Of a stretch of DNA of 64,000 nt, positions 1 to 6,986 are shown piece by piece. The stretch covers positions 1,364,001-1,428,000 of the forward strand of contig NZ_CP023315.3 in the NCBI RefSeq assembly GCF_002310375.3, written 5' to 3'. The notes under the pieces were generated by a model, which was not told the DNA's origin, searched no databases, and saw only the letters and a program-made list of their open reading frames with translations. Made by a program: the position numbers and the translations under genes. Within the stretch, counting starts at the first letter, position 1. Every line of letters starts with the position of its first letter. The DNA is from Caulobacter vibrioides. GTDB lineage: Bacteria; Pseudomonadota; Alphaproteobacteria; Caulobacterales; Caulobacteraceae.

Positions 1-110
1 TCAAGGCCATGATCGGCGCGGAACAGCGGCAGGATGACCGCAGCCGAAGCCCGATTCAGGTCGAGGATGAAGGCGTCGAGCGTGGCGAGCCGGTCAGCGG
101 AGAGCGTCAT
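1..110 (-). CDS. hisN: Inositol-monophosphatase-family protein, probably histidinol-phosphatase (N-terminus only)
   Basis: Only the first 36 or so codons lie in the window; the gene runs off the left edge. The visible N-terminus (MTLSADRLATLDAFILDLNR, then ASAAVILPLFRAD) resembles the start of alphaproteobacterial inositol-monophosphatase-like proteins. In this lineage these commonly serve as histidinol-phosphate phosphatase, the penultimate step of histidine synthesis. The metal-binding motifs lie outside the window, so the exact substrate is inferred from family resemblance only. Confidence 0.6.
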   Translation of the reverse strand, partial: MTLSADRLATLDAFILDLNRASAAVILPLFRADHGL

Positions 111-172
111 GGGCGGGGATTTAACCTCCCCGCCGCAGGTACGCCACCAGTGACTGTATGCGTTCGCCGACT

Positions 173-568
173 TTAAGCGTCAGCGTGGTCCGCGCCGCCG
201 TTCAGCGACTTGGCCAGATCCAGCAGGCGACGGCGCGGACGCTCGCCCAGCAGGTAGTAGGCCCGGATCAGATCCAGCGTTTCCTTGCGCGCGAACATTT
301 CGCCGCCTTCCGCCGACTCGCTGGTCGTCTCGCGGCGCGTGTCCGAGAGACCGTCGTAGAAGTAGCCCACCGGCACTTCCAGGGCCTCGGACAGCTGCCA
401 CAGCCGGGCGGCGGAGATGCGGTTAGCGCCGCACTCGTACTTCTGAATCTGCTGGAAGCGCACGCCGACCGTGCCAGCCAGTTGCTGCTGGGTGAGACCC
501 AGCAGACGACGGCGGCGACGCAGGCGCTTACCCAGGTGAACGTCGATGTCGTTGCCCATGGAAGCCAT
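173..568 (-). CDS. XRE-family helix-turn-helix transcriptional regulator
   Basis: A 131-aa protein with a Cro/C1-type helix-turn-helix at about residues 12-68. Its recognition region is LTQQQLAGTVGVRFQQIQKY, followed by the usual NRISAARLWQLSEAL helix. The N-terminus is very basic (RLRRRRRLLG). The C-terminal 40 residues contain a basic helix (RAYYLLGERPRRRLLDLAKSL). This architecture is common in alphaproteobacteria as a stand-alone cytoplasmic DNA-binding protein. Two in-frame ATGs are possible, at 568 and 559. Its target is unknown. It sits between hisN and a divergent acyltransferase gene. Confidence 0.8.
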   Translation of the reverse strand: MASMGNDIDVHLGKRLRRRRRLLGLTQQQLAGTVGVRFQQIQKYECGANRISAARLWQLSEALEVPVGYFYDGLSDTRRETTSESAEGGEMFARKETLDLIRAYYLLGERPRRRLLDLAKSLNGGADHADA

Positions 569-686
569 GCCCCCTTGTTTCTCCCGACCCGTCCCGAAAC
601 GGAACGGTCTGGGTTGACTGCCGCAAGTCGCGTGCCGGGCGAGAGCGACGTTGCGCGATACACGAGGGCGAGCCTACTAAGGTCCC

Positions 687-1628
687 ATGTCTGAAAAGCG
701 TCAGCCTTGGGTCCAGGACCTTCTTTGGCGGTTGGAAGCCTTGGGCTTCGACCTTTTTATCGGCGCGGTGCGCCTGATGGGCGTAGACCGGGCGTCGGAT
801 TTCGGCGGCTGGCTGGGGCGCACGTTCGGGCCGATGAGCGGGGCGCACAAGGTTGCGGCCCGCAATCTGAAACTCGCCTTCCCCGACAAGGACGCCGCCT
901 GGCACGAGGAGATCCTGCGCGAGCAGTGGGATGGCCTGGGCCGTTCGTTCGCCGAATTCCCGTTGATGGACAAGATCCTGCCGTCCACCGGCCGGGTCGA
1001 GGTGGTGAACAAGGAACGCCTCATCGAGATCGCCGAGAACCGGATCCCCGTGGTGTTCGTTTCGGGACACCTGTCGAACTGGGAGGTGATGCCCGCGGCC
1101 ATCGTCGACAGTGGCGTGGTCTGCGAGATGACCTATCGCGCGGCCAACAATCCCTATGTCGACAAGCGCATCAAGGAGAGCCGGTTTCGCTATGGCGTGC
1201 GGCTATTCGCGCCCAAGGGCGGCGACGGGGCGCGCGAGCTCCTGGAGGGCATGAAACAGGGCAAGTCGGTGGCCCTGATGAACGACCAGAAGTTCAATAG
1301 CGGCGTGGCCGCGCCGTTCTTCGGTCATCTGGCCCACACAGCGCCGGGGCCGACGCGCCTGGCGATTCGCTTCGGCACGGTGCTCCAGCCGATGTCGGTT
1401 CAGCGGCTGAAGGGCGCGCGTTTCCGGGCGGTGGTCCATGACCCGATCATTCCGCCCAAGACGGGGGACCGCACGGCGGACATCGAGGCCGGGGTGCGGA
1501 TGATCAACGCCTTCATGGAAGATCGCATTCGCGAGCGTCCGGCCGAATGGTTCTGGGTTCACCGGCGTTGGCCCAACGAGGTCTACGCGGCCCTGGCGGA
1601 GCGCGAACGCGCAGACGTCGCCGACTAG
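687..1628 (+). CDS. LpxL/HtrB-type lipid A biosynthesis acyltransferase
   Basis: A 313-aa member of the lysophospholipid/lipid A acyltransferase family, which transfers a secondary acyl chain to lipid A precursors at the inner membrane. The catalytic HX4E motif is visible at H128-E133 (GHLSNWE), and a hydrophobic segment precedes it (IPVVFVS). Later conserved blocks such as ALMNDQKF and FFG, and a C-terminal EWFWVHRRW, are characteristic of the HtrB/LpxL family. Length is normal. It is divergent from the XRE gene with about 118 bp between starts. Which acyl position it modifies cannot be read from sequence. Confidence 0.85.
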   Translation: MSEKRQPWVQDLLWRLEALGFDLFIGAVRLMGVDRASDFGGWLGRTFGPMSGAHKVAARNLKLAFPDKDAAWHEEILREQWDGLGRSFAEFPLMDKILPSTGRVEVVNKERLIEIAENRIPVVFVSGHLSNWEVMPAAIVDSGVVCEMTYRAANNPYVDKRIKESRFRYGVRLFAPKGGDGARELLEGMKQGKSVALMNDQKFNSGVAAPFFGHLAHTAPGPTRLAIRFGTVLQPMSVQRLKGARFRAVVHDPIIPPKTGDRTADIEAGVRMINAFMEDRIRERPAEWFWVHRRWPNEVYAALAERERADVAD

Positions 1629-1678
1629 AGCCCTTCGCGACCTGACTGCGTCAAGCCGTGGGCTCTAGTCTTTTGTTT
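1626..1678 (+). terminator. Hairpin terminator after the acyltransferase gene
   Basis: An 8-bp perfect stem (TAGAGCCC at 1626-1633 with GGGCTCTA at 1660-1667) overlaps the acyltransferase stop codon and is followed by GTCTTTTGTTTT. The T-rich tail fits an intrinsic terminator for plus-strand transcription, although the 26-nt loop is long. Confidence 0.5.
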
Positions 1679-1732
1679 TGACGCATTTTTCTTCACGCGA
1701 ACCGGGACCACTTCGCTCGAAAAATGCTCTAG
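1670..1732. repeat. Intergenic palindromic element (TTTGACGCATTTT...AAAAATGCTCTA type)
   Basis: The stretch between two convergent genes carries TTTGACGCATTTTTCTTCAC, then CGCGAACCGGGACCACTTCG and CTCGAAAAATGCTCTA. From memory, near-identical copies occur in many alphaproteobacterial intergenic regions. The block at 49961-50066 shares the CCGGTTCCCACTT core. It slightly overlaps the 3' end of the response regulator gene. Confidence 0.55.
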
Positions 1733-2247
1733 ATTTCGATCGCGTCGGTCGCTGCGTCCTTCTCGCCATTGCGGCGGAAGGGGCCGTGGTACTGAGGGTC
1801 CACGCGACGTCGGCGGCAGGGACCGAAATAGTCCGGCGATCGGATGAACGGCCGTTGGTGGAAGATCACGGTGTTGATGCGATCCAGAAGCGACCGCGCG
1901 GTCACCGGCTTCACGACGATCTCGGTCACGCCGGCGTCGCGGGCCTCGAACACCCGGTGACGTTCGGCGAAACCGGTCAGCATGATGATCGGCAGGTACG
2001 GATCGACGCTGTCTGGTGAATTGCGGACGAGCTGGGTGAACATCACGCCGTCCAGTGGGCTCATCTTGAAGTCGACGATGGCGATATCGGTCTGCCAGTC
2101 GCGCAGGATCTGCAGCGCCTCGGCGCCGTCCATCGCTTCACGGATATGCCGAACGCCAACCCCCTTGAGGATCGCCGAAACGATCGAGCGGATATGCTGG
2201 TTGTCGTCCACCAGCAAGAAGCGCAGCTTTTCAAGCACCGCCGACAT
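1729..2247 (-). CDS. Single-domain response regulator with basic C-terminal tail
   Basis: A 172-aa protein with a CheY-like receiver domain in residues 7-125. The acidic pocket D14/D15, phosphoacceptor D59 (AIVDFK), switch T91 (MLTG) and K113 (VVKP) are all present, so it should be phosphorylatable. There is no DNA-binding or enzymatic output domain. Instead about 45 residues follow that are rich in Arg, Pro and aromatics (FGPCRRRRVDPQYHGPFRRN). No histidine kinase is adjacent. It may pass phosphate or bind a partner. It lies downstream of the M23 peptidase gene in the same direction, 138 bp away. Confidence 0.85.
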   Translation of the reverse strand: MSAVLEKLRFLLVDDNQHIRSIVSAILKGVGVRHIREAMDGAEALQILRDWQTDIAIVDFKMSPLDGVMFTQLVRNSPDSVDPYLPIIMLTGFAERHRVFEARDAGVTEIVVKPVTARSLLDRINTVIFHQRPFIRSPDYFGPCRRRRVDPQYHGPFRRNGEKDAATDAIEI

Positions 2248-2385
2248 GCGGGAGCCGTCTCCTCAATGATCTTGCGGGGAGACCGAGACCGGTGGCCGCT
2301 CTCCCGGGCGACCTCGTGTCTCGATACCGGCGGCATAGCTAACGAATGATTGAAACTCGCGCCAGGGGCGAATTGGGGCCGGGCG

Positions 2386-3237
2386 TCAACTGCGGAACGG
2401 ACCCGCGCCGACCAGCAGGGATGGATCCATGTTCCGGCCACGCCATTTCATCCGCCAGCACAGGTGCGGACCGGTCGCTCGGCCCTCCTTGCCGGTGTGG
2501 GCCACGACATCGCCCTGCTTCACGTAAGTGTCGGGAGAAACGAGGATTTTAGACAGGTGGAGATAGGCCGTCACCAGGCCTTGGCCATGATCCAGGAGCA
2601 GCAGGCCGCCCTCGAAGTGCAATCCGGTCTCGGCGAAGGCGACGACCGCAGACGCCGGCGCGCGGACCGGCGTCCCGACCGGCGTCGCCAGGTCAACCCC
2701 AAAATGGGGACGTTTGGGCTCGCCGTTGAGAACGCGCTGGCCTCCGAAACGAGCGGAGCGGCGCGCGCCTACAACCGGAAGTATGAATCCCTCGCGGAAG
2801 CCCTCGATATCGGCCTGACTGGCGAAGCCGGCCAGTTTGCGGACGTTCTCGGCGGCCAGGCGCTCCAGCAGCAAAGGATCGGTCGGCGTCACCTGCTCGG
2901 GCGGAAGGCCGTCGATGCGCTGGATGTCGAAGTCGCCCGGTGTGACGGCGCGTTCGTCGATGGCCGAGCCGTCCGCGGTGGTCACGGTCAGGACCGAGCT
3001 TGCAGGCGCGTCACGATCAAAGCCGATCACGAACCAGCCATCGGCTGAGGCGGTGGCCAGCGTCTGGCCGTCCAGAGCGATCGTGGCGCGGGGCGCGGTG
3101 CGGCCCACGGCGTAGCCGCCCTGAACGAACTTTCCGGACAGCGAAAGGCCCGGGGCGGCGGCGTGCGCCAGGCTTGGCAGGCCCAGGGTAAGCGGAAGCG
3201 CGGCTAGAACCGCGCGACGGCTCAGGCCCCTTGCCAA
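2386..3237 (-). CDS. Secreted M23 (LytM-like) metallopeptidase
   Basis: A 283-aa protein starting at a TTG that overlaps the DUF2093 stop by 16 nt. It has a twin-arginine-like signal (LSRRAVLAALPLTLGLPSLA, then HA). The peptidase domain is C-terminal: H178/D182 (HFGVD), H227 (AYLHL) and H258 (GPHLCW). Active LytM enzymes have HxH at the last motif, with the second His as zinc ligand. Here that position is C260. This HLC variant may still bind zinc through Cys or may mark a regulatory, inactive LytM factor. The expected role is cell-wall remodelling in the periplasm. An upstream in-frame start would run far into DUF2093 and lacks a signal peptide, so I prefer the TTG. Confidence 0.8.
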   Translation of the reverse strand: MARGLSRRAVLAALPLTLGLPSLAHAAAPGLSLSGKFVQGGYAVGRTAPRATIALDGQTLATASADGWFVIGFDRDAPASSVLTVTTADGSAIDERAVTPGDFDIQRIDGLPPEQVTPTDPLLLERLAAENVRKLAGFASQADIEGFREGFILPVVGARRSARFGGQRVLNGEPKRPHFGVDLATPVGTPVRAPASAVVAFAETGLHFEGGLLLLDHGQGLVTAYLHLSKILVSPDTYVKQGDVVAHTGKEGRATGPHLCWRMKWRGRNMDPSLLVGAGPFRS

Positions 3238-3437
3238 CGCTTCAGCGCCTCGGCCGGACCGGCATAGGCCTCCTGGTGCTCGGGGCTCCAGTAGCGCAGG
3301 GCCTCCAACGGGATCTGCTTGTTGCTGACCGCGCACAGCACGAAGCGGCCGGGGCTGAGCACGGCGTACTCGCCGTCGCCATAGTGCAGGACGGCCATGC
3401 CGTCGGACTTGCCGAGATCACGATCGAAAGCGTTCAT
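3222..3437 (-). CDS. DUF2093 family small protein
   Basis: A 71-aa protein matching the alphaproteobacterial DUF2093 family by its core (AVLHYGDGEYAVLSPGRFVL) and the following RYWSPEHQEAY. No signal peptide or membrane segment is visible, and function is unknown. It lies 27 bp downstream of xseA and overlaps the start of the M23 peptidase gene, so the three are probably one transcript. Confidence 0.85.
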   Translation of the reverse strand: MNAFDRDLGKSDGMAVLHYGDGEYAVLSPGRFVLCAVSNKQIPLEALRYWSPEHQEAYAGPAEALKRWQGA

Positions 3438-3464
3438 GAGGTCATTCTACGCCAAGCCGCCGTT

Positions 3465-4988
3465 TCAGAACAGATCGCCCTGACCGGCGGGCGGCGCGGC
3501 GGGTTTGGGGCGCGGTTTGGGCGTCGGGGCCGATGTCGCGGGCGGCGGGACGAAACCGCCTTCGCCGTCGATGACCGCGTCGCGATCACCGCTCTTGAAC
3601 TTCAGGTTCACGCGCTCGCCGGAAGCCAGATCGCCCGCCGAGCGGGCCAGGGTCCCATCGCCCTTGCGCACGAGGACGAAGCCCAGTTCCAGAGGGCGCT
3701 CGGGGTTCAGCGATTGGCGTAGTTTTTCGAGATTGGTCAGGCGGTCGGCGTCGCGCTGCAGGCGGCGTTGACCGGCCGCGTTCAGGCGCTCCCACAGCGC
3801 GGGCAGGCGAGCGTGTTGCGCCACGCGATCGGGCGCGCGGCGCGCCGCCAGGTCCAGGCGGCGGGAGAGGTCGGCCAGACGTTCGGCCTTCACGGTGCGT
3901 TGCCGGCCCAGGGCCTCGGGCGTGAGGCGCGCGGTGACCTTGAGCAGTTCCTGCGCGTGGACGGCGGTGTTGCGCTGCAGGGCCGCGTCCAGGCGTCCGG
4001 AGGCGATGTCGAAGCGCTGCTGGGCCAGAGCCAGGATGTCGTCGGGACGAGGCAGGCCGCGCGCGGCGCTGACCAGGCGCGTGCGGCGCTCTTCGACGGT
4101 GCGCGCGCCACACCGGTTCAGGCGACGATCAAGGTCGGAGATCAGGGCTCGCAGCTCGGCCAGGACGGGCGTGGCCATCTCGGCGGCCGCCGTCGGGGTC
4201 GGCGCGCGGCGATCCGAGACGAAGTCGATCAGGGTGGTGTCGGTCTCGTGCCCGACGGCCGAGATCAGCGGGATGGTTCCCTCGGCGACGGTCCGGGCCA
4301 GGCCTTCGTCGTTGAAGGCCCACAGATCCTCCACCGACCCGCCACCGCGTGCGACGATCAGCACATCAGGACGCGGCACCGGGCCGCCGGGCTGGATCGC
4401 GTTGAAGCCACGGATCGCGGCGCTGACCTGGCCGGCGGCGGCGTCGCCTTGCACCACGCAAGGCCAGACCAGCACCTGGCAGGGCCAGCGGTCGCGGATG
4501 CGGTGCAGGATGTCACGGATCACCGCGCCCGTCGGGCTGGTGATGACGCCCACCACGGCGGGCATCGAGGGCAGGGGGCGCTTGCGCTCGGGCGCGAACA
4601 GGCCCTCGGCGGCCAGCTTGGCCTTCAGGCGTTCGAGCTGCGCCAAGAGCGCGCCGACGCCGGCGGCCTCCATGCTGTCGATGACGATCTGGTAGCGAGA
4701 GCCGGCCGGATAGGTGGTGATCTTGCCGGTAACGATGACCTCGAGCCCATGCTCGGGCCGCACCCCCAGGCCCCGGACATTGCCCTTCCAGACCACGCCG
4801 TCGATCGCGGACTTGTCGTCCTTGATCGTCAGATAGACGTGGCCGTTGGAGTGATGGGTGACCTTCGACAGCTCGCCGCGCAGTCGCACGAAGCCGTAAC
4901 GGTCCTCCAGCGTGCGCTTCAGGGCGAAGGCCAGCTCGGAAACCGAGTAGGGCGGTGCGTTGGAATCGTTCGGCGGCAGATCGCTCAT
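3465..4988 (-). CDS. xseA: Exodeoxyribonuclease VII large subunit
   Basis: The 507-aa large subunit of exonuclease VII, which degrades single-stranded DNA to oligonucleotides during mismatch and recombination repair. An N-terminal OB-fold (about residues 10-110: [20 protein letters not shown] onward, [20 protein letters not shown]) is followed by the catalytic domain with [26 protein letters not shown] and [22 protein letters not shown] coiled-coil region and a Pro-rich tail complete it. Length is slightly above the roughly 450-aa norm because of the tail ([16 protein letters not shown]). The small subunit gene xseB is not in the window. Confidence 0.96.
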   Translation of the reverse strand: MSDLPPNDSNAPPYSVSELAFALKRTLEDRYGFVRLRGELSKVTHHSNGHVYLTIKDDKSAIDGVVWKGNVRGLGVRPEHGLEVIVTGKITTYPAGSRYQIVIDSMEAAGVGALLAQLERLKAKLAAEGLFAPERKRPLPSMPAVVGVITSPTGAVIRDILHRIRDRWPCQVLVWPCVVQGDAAAGQVSAAIRGFNAIQPGGPVPRPDVLIVARGGGSVEDLWAFNDEGLARTVAEGTIPLISAVGHETDTTLIDFVSDRRAPTPTAAAEMATPVLAELRALISDLDRRLNRCGARTVEERRTRLVSAARGLPRPDDILALAQQRFDIASGRLDAALQRNTAVHAQELLKVTARLTPEALGRQRTVKAERLADLSRRLDLAARRAPDRVAQHARLPALWERLNAAGQRRLQRDADRLTNLEKLRQSLNPERPLELGFVLVRKGDGTLARSAGDLASGERVNLKFKSGDRDAVIDGEGGFVPPPATSAPTPKPRPKPAAPPAGQGDLF

Positions 4989-5033
4989 GGGAGCTTTTTA
5001 GGGGGGAAGTTGGAGGAGGTCATCTCCCCGGGG

Positions 5034-5165
5034 CGCGCCCCCTCCGTCACGCTGCTTCGCATCGCGACACCTCCCCCGTTGCACGGGGGAGGAGGAAGCC
5101 GCTCAATCCTCCTGCCCCGCTTGCGGGGGAGGTGGCGCGGCGCCGCTCGGCGACGTGACGGAGGG
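5034..5165. repeat. Imperfect palindromic intergenic repeat (CCTCCGTCAC/CTCCCCC type)
   Basis: Between xseA and gcrA lies a block with CCCCCTCCGTCACGCTGCTT near its left end and GACGTGACGGAGGGGGC near its right end. In the middle are CCTCCCCC-GTTGCAC-GGGGGAGG and a second CCCCGC-GGGG hairpin. A related block (CCTCCCCC...GGGGGAGG, CCTCCGTCGACTGCGTCGAC) occurs at 34500-34611. Confidence 0.6.
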
Positions 5166-5190
5166 GGCGCTTCGTGGAGATCTAGAACGC

Positions 5191-5222
5191 AAAAATCCCG
5201 GGAAGCGTGAGCTCCCCGGGAT
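5191..5222 (-). terminator. Intrinsic terminator of gcrA
   Basis: Read on the minus strand this is ATCCCGGGGAGC...TTCCCGGGAT followed by TTTTTGCG. An 8-9 bp GC-rich stem with a T-run begins 28 nt past the gcrA stop codon, a textbook intrinsic terminator. Confidence 0.85.
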
Positions 5223-5249
5223 CCGCCGCCTGAGAGACTATTGTTCTTC

Positions 5250-5771
5250 TTAGATGTAGCGGCGAAGCGAGCGGGCCAGTTCGGCGCCGCCGCTCTTCTT
5301 CTTGGTCTGCTGCGGCTGGTAGGCCACCCGCGCGTGCTCGACGCAGTAGGGGCCTTCAGACGAGCGACGACCGCAGAAGGTGAAGCCTTCCGACGACGGA
5401 TCGCCGATCGGCCACTTGCACATGTGCGCGCCCAGGGTCAGCACGGTGGCCGAGCCGGGTTCTTCGTGGCGGAAGGCCGGCAGGGGCGCGGGGGCCGCGG
5501 CGACCGGAACCGACGAGGGGGCCTCGACCGGGGTCACGCGGCGCGGCGCCGACGGCATGGCCTGAGCGGCCGGACGGGCCGGGCGCGGCGCCTTGAAGGC
5601 TGGACGCGCCGGCTGCGAGGGGGCCGCACGGCCCGACAGGCCCAAGCGGTGCACCTTGCCGATCACGGCGTTGCGCGTCACGCCGCCCAGCTGCTTGGCG
5701 ATCTGGCTCGCCGAAAGGCCGTCCAGCCAAAGCTTCTTCAGGGTGGAAACCCGTTCGTCGGTCCAGCTCAT
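5250..5771 (-). CDS. gcrA: GcrA cell-cycle master regulator
   Basis: The 173-aa GcrA protein of Caulobacterales. It binds sigma-70/RNA polymerase and CcrM-methylated GANTC promoters to drive S-phase gene expression. The N-terminal helix-turn-helix DNA-binding part (residues 1-47: WTDERVSTLKKLWLDGLSAS, then QIAKQLGGVTRNAVIGKVHR) is followed by a Pro/Ala-rich linker (about 50-105). The C-terminal sigma-interacting region carries C118-x-W120-P121, C133 and C143/H146. All family hallmarks are intact. It is monocistronic, with its own terminator and a well-marked upstream regulatory region. Confidence 0.97.
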   Translation of the reverse strand: MSWTDERVSTLKKLWLDGLSASQIAKQLGGVTRNAVIGKVHRLGLSGRAAPSQPARPAFKAPRPARPAAQAMPSAPRRVTPVEAPSSVPVAAAPAPLPAFRHEEPGSATVLTLGAHMCKWPIGDPSSEGFTFCGRRSSEGPYCVEHARVAYQPQQTKKKSGGAELARSLRRYI

Positions 5772-6010
5772 AAACCCGTCTCCGCCATTCGAGAGAGGGT
5801 GGGGGCGTCCCCACGCCCGTCACCCCATATCTGGTGATCAAACCGCCCCGCCGGCGGTCGTCCTACTAGATATCGTAAAGAATGCGTTAAAACGCACAAT
5901 GGGCGCCATCGACTCTGTCCACAGAAACAAGATGTTGATTCCGGCAAGCCCGCGCTTGCGAAATAGGGCCGCAAGGCGCACATGCGCCTGAGATTCAAAG
6001 GGTTGAGCTG
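5772..6010. promoter_or_regulatory. gcrA / ABC-permease divergent regulatory region
   Basis: This 239-bp gap between divergent starts contains three GANTC motifs: GACTC 5911-5915, GATTC 5937-5941 and GATTC 5992-5996. CTGTCCACA at 5915-5923 is two mismatches from the DnaA box TTATCCACA. A 14-bp palindrome TGCGTT-AA-AACGCA lies at 5883-5896 and carries a TTAA core. gcrA is known to be activated by DnaA and repressed by CtrA, which fits a DnaA box and a TTAA element here. Occupancy of these exact sites is inference. Confidence 0.55.
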
Positions 6011-6832
6011 ATGAGAGACACGGCCGAGAGCGTCATTCCGCCGCAGCCCCGCGACTATCGCGGCTGGAACTGGTCCGGCTTCATCACCCTCTACCAGCGC
6101 GAAATCCGCCGGTTCTGGAAGGTCGGCACCCAGACGGTCGCCGCGCCGGTGGTGACGACGCTGCTCTACATGCTGGTCTTCGTGGTCGCGGTCGGCGCCA
6201 GTCGCCCGGCGGTCGGCGGCGTGACCTTCGGCCATTTCGTGGCCCCGGGCCTGATCATGATGGCGATCCTCAACAACGCCTTCGCCAACTCCTCGTCCTC
6301 GCTGATCCAGGCCAAGATGATGGGCCTGACGCCGGACTTCCTGACGCCACCGCTGTCGGCGCTGGAGCAGGTTTCAGCCTTCGCGCTCGGCGCGGCCACG
6401 CGCGGCGTGGTGGTGGGCGCGGTGACGGCGGCGGTGATCGGCGTGCTGCCGGGCGCTGGCCTATCGGTCGCCCATCTCTGGGCGGTGCTGTATTTCGGCC
6501 TGACCGCCTCGATGATCCTGGGACTGGCCGGCGTTCTGGCGGGTCTCTGGGCCGAGAAGTTCGACCAGCTGTCCGCCGTGACCAACTTCCTGATCATGCC
6601 CATGACCTTCCTGTCGGGCACCTTCTACCTGGTCGACAAGCTGCCTGAGCCGTTCCGGTCGGCGAGCCACTTCAACCCGTTCTTCTACCTGATTGACGGC
6701 TTCCGCTACGGCTTCATTGGCCATGCCGACGGCTCGATCGCGATCGGCGTGGTGACCAGCGGTCTGCTCACTGTGGCGCTGTTCCTGTGGTGCTGGAGGC
6801 TCTTCGTCACCGGTTACCGTCTCAAGAGCTGA
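6011..6832 (+). CDS. ABC-2 type transporter permease
   Basis: A 273-aa integral membrane protein of the ABC-2 permease family. A short cytoplasmic N-terminus (WSGFITLYQREIRRFWKVG) leads into about six membrane segments, with the family region LSAVTNFLIMPMTFLSGTFY and a periplasmic turn before FNPFFYLIDGFRYGFIGH. Such permeases pair with a separate ATPase to export lipids, polysaccharide or drugs. No ATPase gene lies beside it here, so the partner is elsewhere or the gene is split from its ATPase. The substrate is not predictable. Confidence 0.88.
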   Translation: MRDTAESVIPPQPRDYRGWNWSGFITLYQREIRRFWKVGTQTVAAPVVTTLLYMLVFVVAVGASRPAVGGVTFGHFVAPGLIMMAILNNAFANSSSSLIQAKMMGLTPDFLTPPLSALEQVSAFALGAATRGVVVGAVTAAVIGVLPGAGLSVAHLWAVLYFGLTASMILGLAGVLAGLWAEKFDQLSAVTNFLIMPMTFLSGTFYLVDKLPEPFRSASHFNPFFYLIDGFRYGFIGHADGSIAIGVVTSGLLTVALFLWCWRLFVTGYRLKS

Positions 6833-6894
6833 GGCGCCCGCGCCATAGGCCGGAATTTCGCTGGCGTTTCAGGGCCTTTTTGAGGGGGCTTTCA

Positions 6895-6923
6895 TTGACA
6901 CGACGGTGTTCCAAAGCGACAAC
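6895..6923 (+). promoter_or_regulatory. Predicted sigma-73 promoter of argD
   Basis: TTGACACG (6895-6902) and GCGACAAC (6916-6923) are separated by 13 nt. They match the Caulobacter housekeeping pattern TTGACGS - N10-14 - GCTANAWC at 7 of 8 positions in the -10 block. Transcription would begin near 6930, about 57 nt before the argD start. Confidence 0.6.
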
Positions 6924-6938
6924 CTGCGGCCTTCCGGT

Positions 6939-6972
6939 CCCCGTGCTTACAGCACGGGGGCTTCTTTCCTTT
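6939..6972 (+). promoter_or_regulatory. 5'-leader hairpin of argD
   Basis: A perfect 8-bp stem (CCCCGTGC 6939-6946, loop TTACA, GCACGGGG 6952-6959) is followed by the pyrimidine-rich GCTTCTTTCCTTTTT. It sits about 10 nt inside the predicted transcript and just before the GGGAGG ribosome binding site. It looks like an intrinsic terminator but has no room for a leader peptide upstream. It may be an mRNA-stabilising hairpin or an attenuator. Confidence 0.5.
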
Positions 6973-6986
6973 TTGGGAGGCCGGTC

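Noticed and set aside
6833..6986. Arginine leader-peptide attenuator before argD
   Set aside because: The predicted transcript starts about 10 nt before the hairpin, leaving no room for a leader peptide; there is no run of Arg codons in a short frame.
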